Assembly (NCBI GenBank): GCA_964644695.1
Contig: CAZXWN010000001.1
Location: 496,001-560,000 of the forward strand
Source of the DNA: CAZXWN01 sp964644695 [NCBI: uncultured bacterium]
Lineage (GTDB): Bacteria > UBP4 > UBA4092
Direction: 5' to 3'
Length of the DNA: 64,000 nucleotides
The position numbers and the translations under genes are program-made. Every line of letters begins with the position of its first letter. The first letter of the stretch is position 1. The notes below the pieces were generated by a model. The model had not been told where the DNA came from and made no database searches. It worked only from the letters and a program-made list of their open reading frames with translations. Below are positions 19,155 to 28,201 of this stretch, one piece after another.

Positions 19155-20602
19155 TGTCATGCCGAGTGATTTTTGAAAAAAGCAGACAAGGTCATCAAGG
19201 GCATACTTTGCCGTTGTCGGATGTTCCCAGCCAGAAGATAACTCTTTCAGAAAACTATCTGCGCCAGGAGCCTGCCCATCTGCCTGAAGTATCCGAACCA
19301 GAGGTAGTTCGACATTATACAAAAATGTCTCAGCAAAATTTCTGCGTTGATACTCATTTATATCCCCTGGGGTCCTGCACCATGAAATATAACCCCAAAA
19401 TCAATGAGGATATATCCAGGTTATCGGATTTTGCGGGACTGCATCCAATGGCGTCTCAAAATCAGGGTGCTTTACAGATCATCTGGGAACTTGAAAAATC
19501 ACTTTGTGAAATTTTTGGTTTTGATGCATTTACATTACAGCCTGCGGCCGGTGCTCATGGGGAATTAACAGCCTTAATGATGATAAAAGCCTGGCATCAT
19601 GATAATAAACAATCCCATCGAAAACTAGTATTGGTTCCCACATCAGCCCATGGGACAAATCCTGCGAGTGCGGCCATGTGTGGATATGATGTTATGGAAA
19701 TTGGCCCTGATTCTGAAGGGTTAGTTGATATTGAAGATTTGAAAAGCCATTTATCAGATCAAGTGGCTGCCCTGATGATTACTAATCCAAACACCTTGGG
19801 ACTGTTCGAAAAACAAATCATGCAAATCACAGAATTGGTCCATCAAGCCGGGGGGCTTGTATATGGAGATGGAGCTAACAATAATGCTATCCTGGGCAAA
19901 GTGCGACCCGGTGATTTAGGCATTGACATGATGCACGTCAATCTCCACAAGACATTTGCGACCCCACACGGAGGGGGTGGACCTGGAAGCGGTCCCGTTG
20001 GCGTTAAAAAGCAATTTATACCTTTTCTACCACGCCCCGTGGTCATCCAAAAGGGTAATGAATTTGAATTATTTAATGACTGTCCAAAATCGATTGGAAA
20101 AGTCAGAAGTTTTTATGGCAACTTCGGTATTTTCTTAAGAGCATTAGCCTATATTCGCGCATTGGGACCGGAAGGGTTAAAGGAAGCCACTGAACAGGCT
20201 GTATTATCAGCAAACTATTTGAAAAATATTCTTAAGCCCTATTGGGAATTACCTTTCGACCGTAATTGTATGCATGAGTTTGTATTGTCTGGCGGTAAAT
20301 TAGCGACTGAAACTGGAGTTAATACCTTGGATGTGGCCAAACGCTTATTAGATTATGGATTCCACGCTCCTACAGTCTATTTTCCACTCACCGTAAAAGA
20401 ATGTCTCATGATTGAGCCGACAGAAACCGAGAGCAAAGAATCCCTCGATGCTTTTGCTGAAGCAATGATTCGCATTTTTAAAGAAGCTCATGAAAATCCT
20501 GATTTAGTTAAAAATGCACCCCACACAACTCCCGTCAGCAGATTTGATGAAGTTAAAGCGGCACGGAAACCCATATTGCATTATTGCCCACAATCAGAAT
20601 AA
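19154..20602 (+). CDS. gcvPB: Glycine decarboxylase subunit 2 (P protein, PLP half)
   Basis: 482 residues, carrying the pyridoxal-phosphate lysine in [16 protein letters not shown] (near residue 263). Also seen are [11 protein letters not shown], the QPAAGAHGE stretch, [14 protein letters not shown] and the C-terminal [19 protein letters not shown]. It forms the active P protein with GcvPA. The lipoate ligase gene follows after 8 bp. Confidence 0.98.
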   Translation: MSCRVIFEKSRQGHQGHTLPLSDVPSQKITLSENYLRQEPAHLPEVSEPEVVRHYTKMSQQNFCVDTHLYPLGSCTMKYNPKINEDISRLSDFAGLHPMASQNQGALQIIWELEKSLCEIFGFDAFTLQPAAGAHGELTALMMIKAWHHDNKQSHRKLVLVPTSAHGTNPASAAMCGYDVMEIGPDSEGLVDIEDLKSHLSDQVAALMITNPNTLGLFEKQIMQITELVHQAGGLVYGDGANNNAILGKVRPGDLGIDMMHVNLHKTFATPHGGGGPGSGPVGVKKQFIPFLPRPVVIQKGNEFELFNDCPKSIGKVRSFYGNFGIFLRALAYIRALGPEGLKEATEQAVLSANYLKNILKPYWELPFDRNCMHEFVLSGGKLATETGVNTLDVAKRLLDYGFHAPTVYFPLTVKECLMIEPTETESKESLDAFAEAMIRIFKEAHENPDLVKNAPHTTPVSRFDEVKAARKPILHYCPQSE

Positions 20603-20610
20603 TATCTGTC

Positions 20611-21393
20611 ATGCCTCAATGGATTTACATACAAGATAACCCACTATCTCCCTGGTGCAATATGGCCAGGGATGAGGCTTTGATGGAATGGGTTCAACAG
20701 AATAATATTACAAGCCCGATTCTGCGACTGTATCAATGGGATAGAGCGACCATATCCATCGGAAGACATCAGTATATTCATAAAGATATTCATCAGGAAA
20801 TTTGCCACTCCAATAAAATAGCCATCGTTAGAAGACCTACGGGGGGCAGAGCTGTTTTTCATGATCGAGAATTGACCTATTCAGTTATCATTCCCCCCAA
20901 CAATGAATTGGGTAATAAAAATATCCAGGAAACTTATAGGACTATTTCGGGTGCCATTCTGGCAGGTCTGAGAAATTATGGATTACCCGTTACCGCAGAA
21001 CCAACCAATAAGGCAAATCGAGAATATATTAAAAATTTGTCTTGTTTTGCCTCAACAACTCAATATGAAATAACATTGAATGGACAAAAAGTAGTTGGAT
21101 CCGCTCAATGGAGAAATAAAGGAACAGTACTCCAACAGGGAAGCATTTTATTAAGTAAAACAATGGACCCTACTCCCTGTTTTCCTGCACAAGGCTTTCT
21201 TCAATCAGGGATTGAAGAATTGATAGATAACCATATTGATATCAATATTCTATACAACTCTATCCAACATGGTTTTTCATCCACTTTCGGTGTTGAAATG
21301 AGCCCATGGCAGGAAGACCCAGTCTTTGCCCAAAAGGCTAACCACTTGATGCTCAACAAATACCAAACATCAGATTGGCTCAATCTTTATTGA
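20611..21393 (+). CDS. Lipoate-protein ligase A family protein
   Basis: 260 residues of the biotin/lipoate ligase fold. Signatures: ARDEALMEW at the N-terminus, RRPTGGRAVFHDRELTYSV (lipoate/acyl-binding loop) and KVVGSAQWRNKGTVLQQGSIL with the conserved lysine. Its place directly after gcvPB suggests it attaches a lipoyl or octanoyl group to GcvH. Whether it uses free lipoate with ATP (LplA) or transfers octanoyl (LipM/LipL) cannot be told from sequence. Start ATG 20611 is preferred; an upstream in-frame TTG lies inside gcvPB. The ribosome-binding site is weak. Confidence 0.88.
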   Translation: MPQWIYIQDNPLSPWCNMARDEALMEWVQQNNITSPILRLYQWDRATISIGRHQYIHKDIHQEICHSNKIAIVRRPTGGRAVFHDRELTYSVIIPPNNELGNKNIQETYRTISGAILAGLRNYGLPVTAEPTNKANREYIKNLSCFASTTQYEITLNGQKVVGSAQWRNKGTVLQQGSILLSKTMDPTPCFPAQGFLQSGIEELIDNHIDINILYNSIQHGFSSTFGVEMSPWQEDPVFAQKANHLMLNKYQTSDWLNLY

Positions 21394-21421
21394 TTTCATC
21401 CCCAAAAGTTATACGACCTAC

Positions 21422-21449
21422 CATCGAACGAGATCGATCTTGTTCGATG
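21422..21449. repeat. Dispersed palindrome, copy 2 (28 bp, one wobble)
   Basis: CATCGAACGAGATC followed by GATCTTGTTCGATG. The single departure from symmetry would be a G-U pair in the plus-strand RNA. It lies 28 bp after the lipoate ligase stop and upstream of the ylxM promoter region. See copies at 1149, 41549 and 55881. Confidence 0.9.
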
Positions 21450-21477
21450 TAACTACACTGATTATCTAAGATTTCTA

Positions 21478-21511
21478 TTGACTATCAAGTAGATTTACTT
21501 TACACTATAAT
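21478..21511 (+). promoter_or_regulatory. Possible promoter of the ylxM-ffh operon
   Basis: A perfect TATAAT at 21506-21511 lies 45 bp before ylxM. The best upstream hexamer, TTGACT (21478-21483), is 22 bases away, too far for a standard sigma-70 promoter. The -10 is convincing, the -35 is not. Confidence 0.4.
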
Positions 21512-21556
21512 TGTTAAGGGTAATTACTTGACAGCTTAATCAAGAAACCGGACACA

Positions 21557-21964
21557 ATGCCAATTAATAACACCCAACGATTATCAGATTTGGATCGAAT
21601 CAGCAGACTCTACGATTTTTATGGTCCTCTTCTGCCCGAAAAACAACGACGTGCTATTGAATTGCATTATTTGGAAGACTTGTCGTTTTCTGAAATTGCT
21701 GCCGAAGAAAAGATTAGCCGGCAGGCTGTTTATGACGCATTAAGACATGGTTTATCAGCCCTTAATGAATATGAAACAAAATTAGGACTCGTACAAAAGC
21801 TCGACAAATTAACAACGGATTATCATCAAACATTGAATTCCATCTTGGGTATGGTAAATCAAGTTAATCCAAATGAAATCAATGAAAAACTAATAAGTGA
21901 TTTGAAAGCTAATTTAAAAAAAGCGATGGAAGATATTAATCCATCTGAATTGCCTTATGTTTGA
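21557..21964 (+). CDS. ylxM: YlxM-like (UPF0122) helix-turn-helix protein
   Basis: 135 residues. The N-terminal ~75 residues match YlxM: LYDFYGPLLPEKQRRAIELHYLEDLSFSEIAAEEKISRQAVYDAL, a sigma-70 region 4-like helix-turn-helix. YlxM is co-encoded with Ffh and associates with the signal recognition particle. The C-terminal ~55 residues are an extra helical tail beyond the usual ~110-residue family length. It overlaps ffh by 8 bp. Confidence 0.9.
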   Translation: MPINNTQRLSDLDRISRLYDFYGPLLPEKQRRAIELHYLEDLSFSEIAAEEKISRQAVYDALRHGLSALNEYETKLGLVQKLDKLTTDYHQTLNSILGMVNQVNPNEINEKLISDLKANLKKAMEDINPSELPYV

Positions 21965-23294
21965 AACCCTTACTCAAAAGCTTGATGCCGTATTCGAGAA
22001 ACTTCGCAATAAAGGCGTATTAACTGAACAAAACATAACAGATTCTCTCCGGGAAGTTCGTTTAGCCCTTCTCGAAGCAGATGTAAATTTTAAGGTTGTT
22101 AAAGACTTTATTGAACGAGTTCGTGTGAAAGCTGTCGGGCAGGAAGTTTTGAAAAGCCTGACACCCAGTCAGCAAGTCGTCAAAGTTGTCCATGATGAGC
22201 TAGTGTTACTTCTTTCAGGCGATGGACAAGTCACTCTTCCCCTCTTACCTCAAAGAGATGTTCTAAATATCTGGTTAATGTCTGGTCTTCAAGGTTCGGG
22301 TAAAACCACCGCTGCAGCGAAGATTGCAGGCCTTCTTAAAAAACAAAACTATCGGCCTATGCTGGTGGCGGGGGATATTTATCGCCCTGCCGCCATTGAC
22401 CAATTAAAGATGCTCGGTGAAAAACTGGATATCCCTGTTTTTAGCTTGGGAAATCAGGTTTCACCTGTTGAAATCAGCAGACAAGCAGTTGAAACGGCTG
22501 ATAGAGAAAACATCAATCTGCTAATTATTGATACAGCCGGTAGACTTCATATTGACCAAGAATTAATGAAGGAACTGGAAGATATAAAATCCACCGTCAA
22601 ACCCCACGAAGTCTTTTTTGTTTGCGATGCGATGATTGGGCAGGATGCAGTCAATGTGGCGCAGCAGTTTCATACCAGCGTCGGGACAACCGGTTTAATT
22701 TTAACTAAACTGGATGGCGATGCCCGGGGCGGAGCGATTCTTTCCATCCGGTCCGTAACTGGCCAACCTGTACGTTTTGTCGGTGTGGGTGAAAAACTTG
22801 AAGATATAGAGTTTTTTAATGCTGACCGGATGGCAGGACGAATCTTGGGAATGGGTGATGTTATTGGACTGGTGGAAAAAGTTCAATCCGCAATATCACT
22901 GGAACAGGCTGAAGACATGCAGAAAAAAATGCAGTCACAGTCTTTCACCCTGGAAGATTTTCGCAGTCAACTAAAAGCTATCAAAAATATGGGACCCCTG
23001 GGTTCTGTTATGAAAATGATTCCGGGATTAAATAAGGCACTGCCCGAAGATGCTCTGGAAGGTTCTGATGCTCACATGCAACGATTTGAAGCCATCATAA
23101 ACTCCATGACAGCCAAAGAACGGCTTCAACCGGAAATCATTAACGCCAGTCGCAGACAGCGGATAGCACGTGGAAGCGGTACCTCTGTTCAAGAAGTAAA
23201 TCAGTTACTGAAGCAGTTTACCCAACTGCAAAAAATGATGAAAATGTTCCAAAAACAAACCAAGAAAAAACGCTTCGCGCGTCATTTTCGATAA
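21957..23294 (+). CDS. ffh: Signal recognition particle protein Ffh
   Basis: 445-residue GTPase that, with 4.5S/6S RNA, targets nascent membrane proteins. N domain (1-90); G domain with [13 protein letters not shown] near 106, [20 protein letters not shown] and [11 protein letters not shown]-terminal methionine-rich M domain with [24 protein letters not shown] for SRP RNA binding. Complete. The SRP RNA gene is not recognised in this window. Confidence 0.98.
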   Translation: MFETLTQKLDAVFEKLRNKGVLTEQNITDSLREVRLALLEADVNFKVVKDFIERVRVKAVGQEVLKSLTPSQQVVKVVHDELVLLLSGDGQVTLPLLPQRDVLNIWLMSGLQGSGKTTAAAKIAGLLKKQNYRPMLVAGDIYRPAAIDQLKMLGEKLDIPVFSLGNQVSPVEISRQAVETADRENINLLIIDTAGRLHIDQELMKELEDIKSTVKPHEVFFVCDAMIGQDAVNVAQQFHTSVGTTGLILTKLDGDARGGAILSIRSVTGQPVRFVGVGEKLEDIEFFNADRMAGRILGMGDVIGLVEKVQSAISLEQAEDMQKKMQSQSFTLEDFRSQLKAIKNMGPLGSVMKMIPGLNKALPEDALEGSDAHMQRFEAIINSMTAKERLQPEIINASRRQRIARGSGTSVQEVNQLLKQFTQLQKMMKMFQKQTKKKRFARHFR

Positions 23295-23324
23295 ACAACA
23301 AAACTAGAAAGGAGTGATTCTTCA

Positions 23325-23597
23325 ATGGCAGTAAAAATCAGATTACGCCGCATGGGCCGCAAGAAATTACCCACCTACCGTGTTGTGGTGGCAGATATCC
23401 GTTCGCCCCGTGATGGTCGTTTTATTGAGATTGTAGGTACTTATGATCCAGTCGCGAATCCAGCCGTCATCAAAATTGACTTGGAAAAAGTTAAAGAATG
23501 GATCAAAAAGGGCGCAAAACCGACAGATACCGTTCGTGACCTGTTACGCAAAGCTGAACAGGCTGCGGCCGCTTCGAATAACGAGGCATCTGTCTAA
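23325..23597 (+). CDS. rpsP: Ribosomal protein bS16
   Basis: 90 residues: [35 protein letters not shown] and the lysine-rich C-terminal tail are diagnostic. A perfect GAAAGGAGTG ribosome-binding site lies upstream. Part of the conserved ffh-rpsP-khpA-trmD order. Confidence 0.98.
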   Translation: MAVKIRLRRMGRKKLPTYRVVVADIRSPRDGRFIEIVGTYDPVANPAVIKIDLEKVKEWIKKGAKPTDTVRDLLRKAEQAAAASNNEASV

Positions 23598-23673
23598 ATA
23601 TAATGCTCTAATGCCGATGGCTGAACTTTTTAAAGTATTAGAAAGTGTCTAGCCCACAGGAGATTAGTAAAAC

Positions 23674-23943
23674 ATGGAACCTGAATTGAAAAACCTGGTG
23701 GAGTTCATTGCAAAGTCACTCGTTGATCAACCTGACGAGGTGTCTGTTACTGAATTAGAAGGTGAACAGACCACCATCTATCAATTAAAAGTCGCGCAAA
23801 ACGACATCGGCAAGATTATAGGCAAACAAGGACGTACAGCTCGTGCTATTCGGAACATTCTGTCAGCATCTGCCATGAAATATCATAAGCGGGCTCTGTT
23901 GGATGTTCTTGAAACCGATGATTCTCCAGATTACAAAGACTAG
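23674..23943 (+). CDS. khpA: KH-domain RNA-binding protein KhpA (YlqC)
   Basis: 89 residues with a single type II KH domain; the GxxG loop is in [20 protein letters not shown]. KhpA proteins bind RNA, often with KhpB/Jag, and affect cell division and elongation. CACAGGAG precedes the start. It lies between rpsP and trmD; rimM, often present at this place, is absent here. Confidence 0.94.
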   Translation: MEPELKNLVEFIAKSLVDQPDEVSVTELEGEQTTIYQLKVAQNDIGKIIGKQGRTARAIRNILSASAMKYHKRALLDVLETDDSPDYKD

Positions 23944-23945
23944 CT

Positions 23946-24713
23946 ATGCAAATTGATGTATTGACTCTCTTCCCGGGAATTTTTACAAGTCCTTTACAGG
24001 AGAGTTTATTAAAAAAAGCGATTGATAAAGGATTGGTGACCATTGATATTCACGATATCCGATCCTGGTGTCACGATAAACACAAGACCGCAGATGATAC
24101 ACCTTACGGTGGTGGTCCTGGAATGGTTATGAAAGCAGAACCTCTGTTTGCAGCCATTGAGTATATAAAATCGCTACGAACATCAACCAAGGTGATTTAT
24201 TTGTCACCTAAAGGCAAAGTCTTAAATCAGAAATTGGCCAAGGAACTGGCTCTTTGTCCATCCCTGACCCTTCTTTGTGGAAGATATGAAGGAATAGATG
24301 AAAGAGTTCGGGAAACCTTGTTAGATGATGAGATTTCCATTGGAGATTATGTACTTAATGGTGGTGAATTACCTGCTCTTGTGTTGATTGAAACAGTAAC
24401 CCGATTAATTCCGGGTGTTGTTGGAGATCAGGATTCCATTGTTCAGGATTCATTTTATGAGGAGAATTTATTAGATTGTCCTCATTACACCAAACCTCTT
24501 GAATTTAGAGGTATGAAAGTACCCGATGTCTTGCTTAGCGGACATCATGCCAAGATCGAAGAATGGCGACGAAAAATGTCCTTGTTACATACGCGCCTGC
24601 AGCGCCCGGAACTGATTGACTTAAACCGCATGTCCCGAAAAGACAGGGAACTATTGCGAGAAGATGAAATCACTTTAAAACCAAAAACAAAAGCTGAAAC
24701 AAATGAGTGCTGA
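23946..24713 (+). CDS. trmD: tRNA (guanine37-N1)-methyltransferase
   Basis: 255-residue SPOUT enzyme methylating G37 next to the anticodon, which prevents frameshifting. Motifs: LTLFPGIF, TADDTPYGGGPGMVMK, LLCGRYEGIDERV, SIGDYVLNGGELPALVLIE (the knot) and a basic C-terminal tRNA-binding domain. It starts two bases after khpA and overlaps the next gene by 11 bp. Confidence 0.98.
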   Translation: MQIDVLTLFPGIFTSPLQESLLKKAIDKGLVTIDIHDIRSWCHDKHKTADDTPYGGGPGMVMKAEPLFAAIEYIKSLRTSTKVIYLSPKGKVLNQKLAKELALCPSLTLLCGRYEGIDERVRETLLDDEISIGDYVLNGGELPALVLIETVTRLIPGVVGDQDSIVQDSFYEENLLDCPHYTKPLEFRGMKVPDVLLSGHHAKIEEWRRKMSLLHTRLQRPELIDLNRMSRKDRELLREDEITLKPKTKAETNEC

Positions 24714-25284
24714 ACCGTTTAAAAAACTTTATCTGGGTCTGGTTCATTATCCAATTACCAGTAAATACGGAACAACCATCACCACCGCCGTCACAAATCT
24801 GGATATCCATGATATTGCCAGAACGTGTACGACTTACGGTGTAAAACGTTATTTTGTAATTAATCCATTGGATTCCCAAATAATGTTAACAGAACGAATA
24901 TTAGAATATTGGCGGGGGACATCGCCTGCAAAGAGGGTTCCCGACCGTCATAATGCACTTCAAGTTGTTGAAATAAAAGCAAGCATTGAAAAAGCTCTTG
25001 AGCGAATCAATGAACTTGAAGGACAAGACCCTATTGTCGTAGCAACAAGTGCTAGAGAGAGTTCATCGCGAATTAGTTTTTCTGACTTTGGAAAAGTGCT
25101 TGAATCAGGCAATCAGCCTGTTTTACTTCTATTTGGAACAGGTTACGGGTTAGCTGATGAAATAATGAATAACGCAGACTATGTCCTGGATCCTATAAAA
25201 GGACGGGGAGATTATAACCATCTCTCTGTTCGATCAGCAGTTGCTATAATATTGGACCGCCTATTAGGTCAACAGGACCTCTAG
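24703..25284 (+). CDS. SPOUT-type RNA methyltransferase (Methyltrn_RNA_4-like)
   Basis: 193 residues resembling the uncharacterised SAM-dependent RNA methyltransferase family that is often encoded beside trmD in deep-branching bacteria. Seen: YLGLVHYPITSKYGTTITTAVTNLDIHDIAR at the N-terminus (conserved block) and, at the C-terminus, LLLFGTGYGLADEIM followed by the knot residues LDPIKGRGDYNHLSVRSAVAIILDRLLG. The RNA target is unknown. It overlaps trmD by 11 bp. Confidence 0.88.
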   Translation: MSAEPFKKLYLGLVHYPITSKYGTTITTAVTNLDIHDIARTCTTYGVKRYFVINPLDSQIMLTERILEYWRGTSPAKRVPDRHNALQVVEIKASIEKALERINELEGQDPIVVATSARESSSRISFSDFGKVLESGNQPVLLLFGTGYGLADEIMNNADYVLDPIKGRGDYNHLSVRSAVAIILDRLLGQQDL

Positions 25285-25317
25285 CAGTCTTACAAACAAA
25301 TTGGAGGAGTTTGTAAA

Positions 25318-25728
25318 ATGAACCCCATTATTAAGGAATTGGAAAAACAGTTCCTCAAAAAAGACATTCCGGAATTTAGACCGGGTGACACAGTTCGATT
25401 GTCATTGTTAGTTAAAGAAGGCGATAAAGAACGTATTCAGAACTATGAAGGTGTTGTTATTGCCCGTAAAAACGGTGGAATCCGTGAAACCTTTACAGTT
25501 CGTCGGATTTCCTATGGTGTTGGTGTTGAACGTACCTTTTTAATTCATTCACCCATCATTCAGAAACTTGCGGTATTACGTCGTGGTCGCGTCCGTCGCG
25601 CCAAACTGTTCTACTTACGAGATCTGAACGAGAAAAAAGCTCGTATCAAAGAACTTGTTGACTATGATAAGCTCGGAGCTAAGCATGCTAAAAAATCCGC
25701 TCCAGCAGAAAAAACTAACAACAAGTAA
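25318..25728 (+). CDS. rplS: Ribosomal protein bL19
   Basis: 136 residues: [32 protein letters not shown] and [35 protein letters not shown] are diagnostic. A TTGGAGGAG ribosome-binding site precedes it. The C-terminal tail after LYFLR-type core is ~20 residues longer than in many species and overlaps the rnhB start. Confidence 0.98.
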   Translation: MNPIIKELEKQFLKKDIPEFRPGDTVRLSLLVKEGDKERIQNYEGVVIARKNGGIRETFTVRRISYGVGVERTFLIHSPIIQKLAVLRRGRVRRAKLFYLRDLNEKKARIKELVDYDKLGAKHAKKSAPAEKTNNK

Positions 25729-26338
25729 CCTACTCGATTTTGATACAAACTTTAGAAATGCTGGTTATCTTCAGATAGCAGGCATTGATGAAGCGGGTAG
25801 AGGTCCTTTAGCCGGACCAGTTGTGGCTGCTGCTGTGATTCTTCCTCCGGGATGGTTCTTTGATGGAATTAATGATTCAAAGAAACTTACTGAGAGTCAA
25901 AGAGACTGTTGTTATGAACAAATAGTTTCAAATGCATTAGCGTGGAGTTTTGGCACAGCCAATCATGAGATCATTGACAATATAAACATTCTGAAAGCTA
26001 CTTACCTGGCTGTTCAGGAAGCCATAAATGGATTAGCAATAAAACCTGATTATTTATTGCTGGATGCATTAAAACTTACTGATTGTAAAATCCCACAACA
26101 TAGTTTGATTAAGGGAGATGCAACCAGCTTAAGTATTGCATCAGCATCAATTATCGCAAAGGTAACTCGAGATCGTATGATGGTAAATTACGATAAAGAA
26201 TATCCTGGATATGGATTTGCTAAACATAAAGGATATGGGACTAAGGCACATTATGAAGCTTTAGATAAAATGGGTCCCTGTCCTATCCATCGGAATTCCT
26301 TTTTGAAAACATGGCAAAACAATGTGGAACTTTTTTAA
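25685..26338 (+). CDS. rnhB: Ribonuclease HII
   Basis: 217 residues. It cleaves RNA in RNA-DNA hybrids and removes misincorporated ribonucleotides. Active-site motifs: [22 protein letters not shown] (Asp-Glu), [11 protein letters not shown], the LLLDALKL aspartate and [11 protein letters not shown] with the final aspartate; [14 protein letters not shown] and CPIHRNSF follow. The start at 25685 is inside the end of rplS, with CGGAG at good spacing; other in-frame starts further upstream are unlikely. Confidence 0.96.
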   Translation: MLKNPLQQKKLTTSNLLDFDTNFRNAGYLQIAGIDEAGRGPLAGPVVAAAVILPPGWFFDGINDSKKLTESQRDCCYEQIVSNALAWSFGTANHEIIDNINILKATYLAVQEAINGLAIKPDYLLLDALKLTDCKIPQHSLIKGDATSLSIASASIIAKVTRDRMMVNYDKEYPGYGFAKHKGYGTKAHYEALDKMGPCPIHRNSFLKTWQNNVELF

Positions 26339-26726
26339 AAAGTGTTTTGGACAAGACATAAAATTGTCCAAACAGGAAATCGGTCAAATAGGAGAATCCT
26401 ATTGCACTGATTATTTAAAAGATAAGCATTATTTTATTATTTGCCGAAATTTTCGAAACAAGTTAGGTGAAGTAGACATCATTGCTCAGACAGATAAAGT
26501 TCTTGTTTTCATCGAAGTAAAAACGAGAGAACAAAATCTGTTACATGGTCGACCTGCTGAAGCTGTTACTCATCATAAACAGTTAAAAATCAGGCAAATA
26601 GCTGAATCATATATTCAGAAAAACCCGAAAAACACATGGGAACGCTATCGGTTTGATGTAATGGAGGTAATCACCGATCAGAATGGTAATTTGTTAGAAA
26701 TAAATCATTTAGAAAATGCTTTTTAA
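26322..26726 (+). CDS. yraN: YraN/UPF0102 family nuclease-like protein
   Basis: 134 residues. The restriction-endonuclease-like core is seen: GQIGESYCTDYL, GEVDIIAQTDKVLVFIEVKTRE (the D...E.K catalytic pattern), then the GRPAEAV and RFDVMEV segments. The family is widely linked to rnhB but its substrate is unresolved. It overlaps rnhB by 17 bp. Confidence 0.93.
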   Translation: MWNFFKKCFGQDIKLSKQEIGQIGESYCTDYLKDKHYFIICRNFRNKLGEVDIIAQTDKVLVFIEVKTREQNLLHGRPAEAVTHHKQLKIRQIAESYIQKNPKNTWERYRFDVMEVITDQNGNLLEINHLENAF

Positions 26727-26761
26727 AACAATTGTATAAACCCCTAAAGGAGGTGTACACC

Positions 26762-27037
26762 ATGGCCGTTCGTCATAAATCTGCCATGAAACAACTTCGT
26801 TCCAGTAAAAAACGGAATCTGCATAATACGGCTGTTAAATCCCGTTTAAAAACACTGGTTAAGAAGGTGAATCTGGCCATTGATGCTAAAGATCAGGCTC
26901 AAATTCAGGAAGCCATGAAGGTGGCCGTTTCTGAGTTGCAGCGTTTTGCTGATCGGAATGTCATTCACAAGAATGCCGCATCCCGAAAAATTTCACGTCT
27001 GATGCTAAAAGCCAATAAAGCTTTAGCCCAATCCTAA
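26762..27037 (+). CDS. rpsT: Ribosomal protein bS20
   Basis: 91 residues, highly basic and helical: AVRHKSAMKQLRSSKKRNLHN.AVKSRLKTLVK and IHKNAASRKISRLMLKANKAL. The start at 26762 is set by a perfect AAAGGAGGTG eight bases upstream; an in-frame start 30 bp earlier lies before that site and is rejected. Confidence 0.97.
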   Translation: MAVRHKSAMKQLRSSKKRNLHNTAVKSRLKTLVKKVNLAIDAKDQAQIQEAMKVAVSELQRFADRNVIHKNAASRKISRLMLKANKALAQS

Positions 27038-27051
27038 TTGGCCCTTGTATC

Positions 27052-27588
27052 ATGACTCCTAATCTAAAAGTCATGTTGTTAATATTAACGGCAGGAGCAG
27101 GTCTGTTTCTCTCTACAGCTTGGGGAGATATTTTCTCCCCTTTGCAATCAGCAGGCCTGCCCTCCCGTAATTCTCCATCTGTAAAAATTAATCAACTAAA
27201 CTTAAAAGAATATAAAAGTAATCGTCTTGTCAACCAAGTATATTGCGATGAAGCTTCCTGGGTAAAAGAAAAGGACACAATCGTCTTAAAAAAATTCCAG
27301 GCAAATGGGAACCACCCAGTACGAGGAAAAGAAACCCTATCAGCCCAAGAAGGTCAATATTCGCAGACAAGGAAAATAGCAGAAGCACAAGGTGGGGTTG
27401 TATTTAATACTGGAAGTAATATACTTAAATGTAATAGCTTGGTTTGGAATTTAAATGATAAAACAATCAGCGTACGGGGTTCTTTTCAATTCAGCAATCA
27501 AATGCAATCTTTATCAGCTTATGATTTAGAAGCCAAAGAGGACATGTCTGAAATTAACATGAAAAACATAGAGGCATCCGGAAAATGA
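27052..27588 (+). CDS. LptC/OstA-like periplasmic protein
   Basis: 178 residues. A signal segment (about residues 6-25, LLILTAGAGLFLSTAWG) is followed by a beta-rich domain with a repeating strand pattern (SAQEGQYSQTRKIAEAQGGVVFNTG, CNSLVWNLNDKTISVRGSFQF) like the beta-jellyroll of LptA/LptC. With the next gene it probably forms part of the periplasmic lipopolysaccharide bridge. The assignment to LptC rather than a second LptA is by position. It overlaps the next gene by 4 bp. Confidence 0.7.
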   Translation: MTPNLKVMLLILTAGAGLFLSTAWGDIFSPLQSAGLPSRNSPSVKINQLNLKEYKSNRLVNQVYCDEASWVKEKDTIVLKKFQANGNHPVRGKETLSAQEGQYSQTRKIAEAQGGVVFNTGSNILKCNSLVWNLNDKTISVRGSFQFSNQMQSLSAYDLEAKEDMSEINMKNIEASGK

Positions 27589-28166
27589 ACAAAATAATAT
27601 TTACCCTTATCGCATTCATAATAACTATACAATTATTCTCAATATCTTCTGCCCAAACAAAGACAAAATCATCTTCCCCCAGTTTTTTAGGACAAGCTAC
27701 TGGTACAAATAATACGCAGCCCTTTCACCTGCGACATGCAGATCAGGCAAAATGGGTCAAATTAAAAAACAATTCAGATATGGCCGTCATGTGGGGCAAT
27801 GTTGAAATATACCTGCCCAAAGAACAAGTAACATTGTCTGCAGACTCTGTACAATATAAATCAAATCCGCGTTTTTATTCGGCTTATGGCCGGGTTAAAA
27901 TAACAAAAGTAGACCCTAAGGAAGGGACCGTTATTACAACTTCCAGGAAAGCTACTTATGAACCCTCTAAAAGTAAAATCATCTTAGAAGGGACACCGAA
28001 AGTCGTTCGCGATAAAGATGAAGTGACTGGTGATGTAATGACAGTAATATTCAATAATGCTGGAACGGTTATTGAAGGAACTAATGTAAAAGGTATACTA
28101 TTCCCAAGAAATGAAAGTGTTATAGAAACTCAATCCAACGATACAACTATAATTCAAATTGATTAG
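27585..28166 (+). CDS. LptA-like lipopolysaccharide transport protein
   Basis: 193 residues with a signal peptide (residues 1-23, ending ISSAQ) and an OstA/LptA beta-jellyroll: MAVMWGNVEIYLPKEQVTLSADSVQYK, FYSAYGRVKIT, ATYEPSKSKIILEGTPKVVRDKDEVTGD. LptA carries LPS from inner to outer membrane. Supports a diderm cell. The ABC parts (LptB/F/G) are not in the window. Confidence 0.82.
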   Translation: MNKIIFTLIAFIITIQLFSISSAQTKTKSSSPSFLGQATGTNNTQPFHLRHADQAKWVKLKNNSDMAVMWGNVEIYLPKEQVTLSADSVQYKSNPRFYSAYGRVKITKVDPKEGTVITTSRKATYEPSKSKIILEGTPKVVRDKDEVTGDVMTVIFNNAGTVIEGTNVKGILFPRNESVIETQSNDTTIIQID

Positions 28167-28201
28167 ACTAAATTGAAGCAAGTTATGCTACCCTAATACC
28201 T

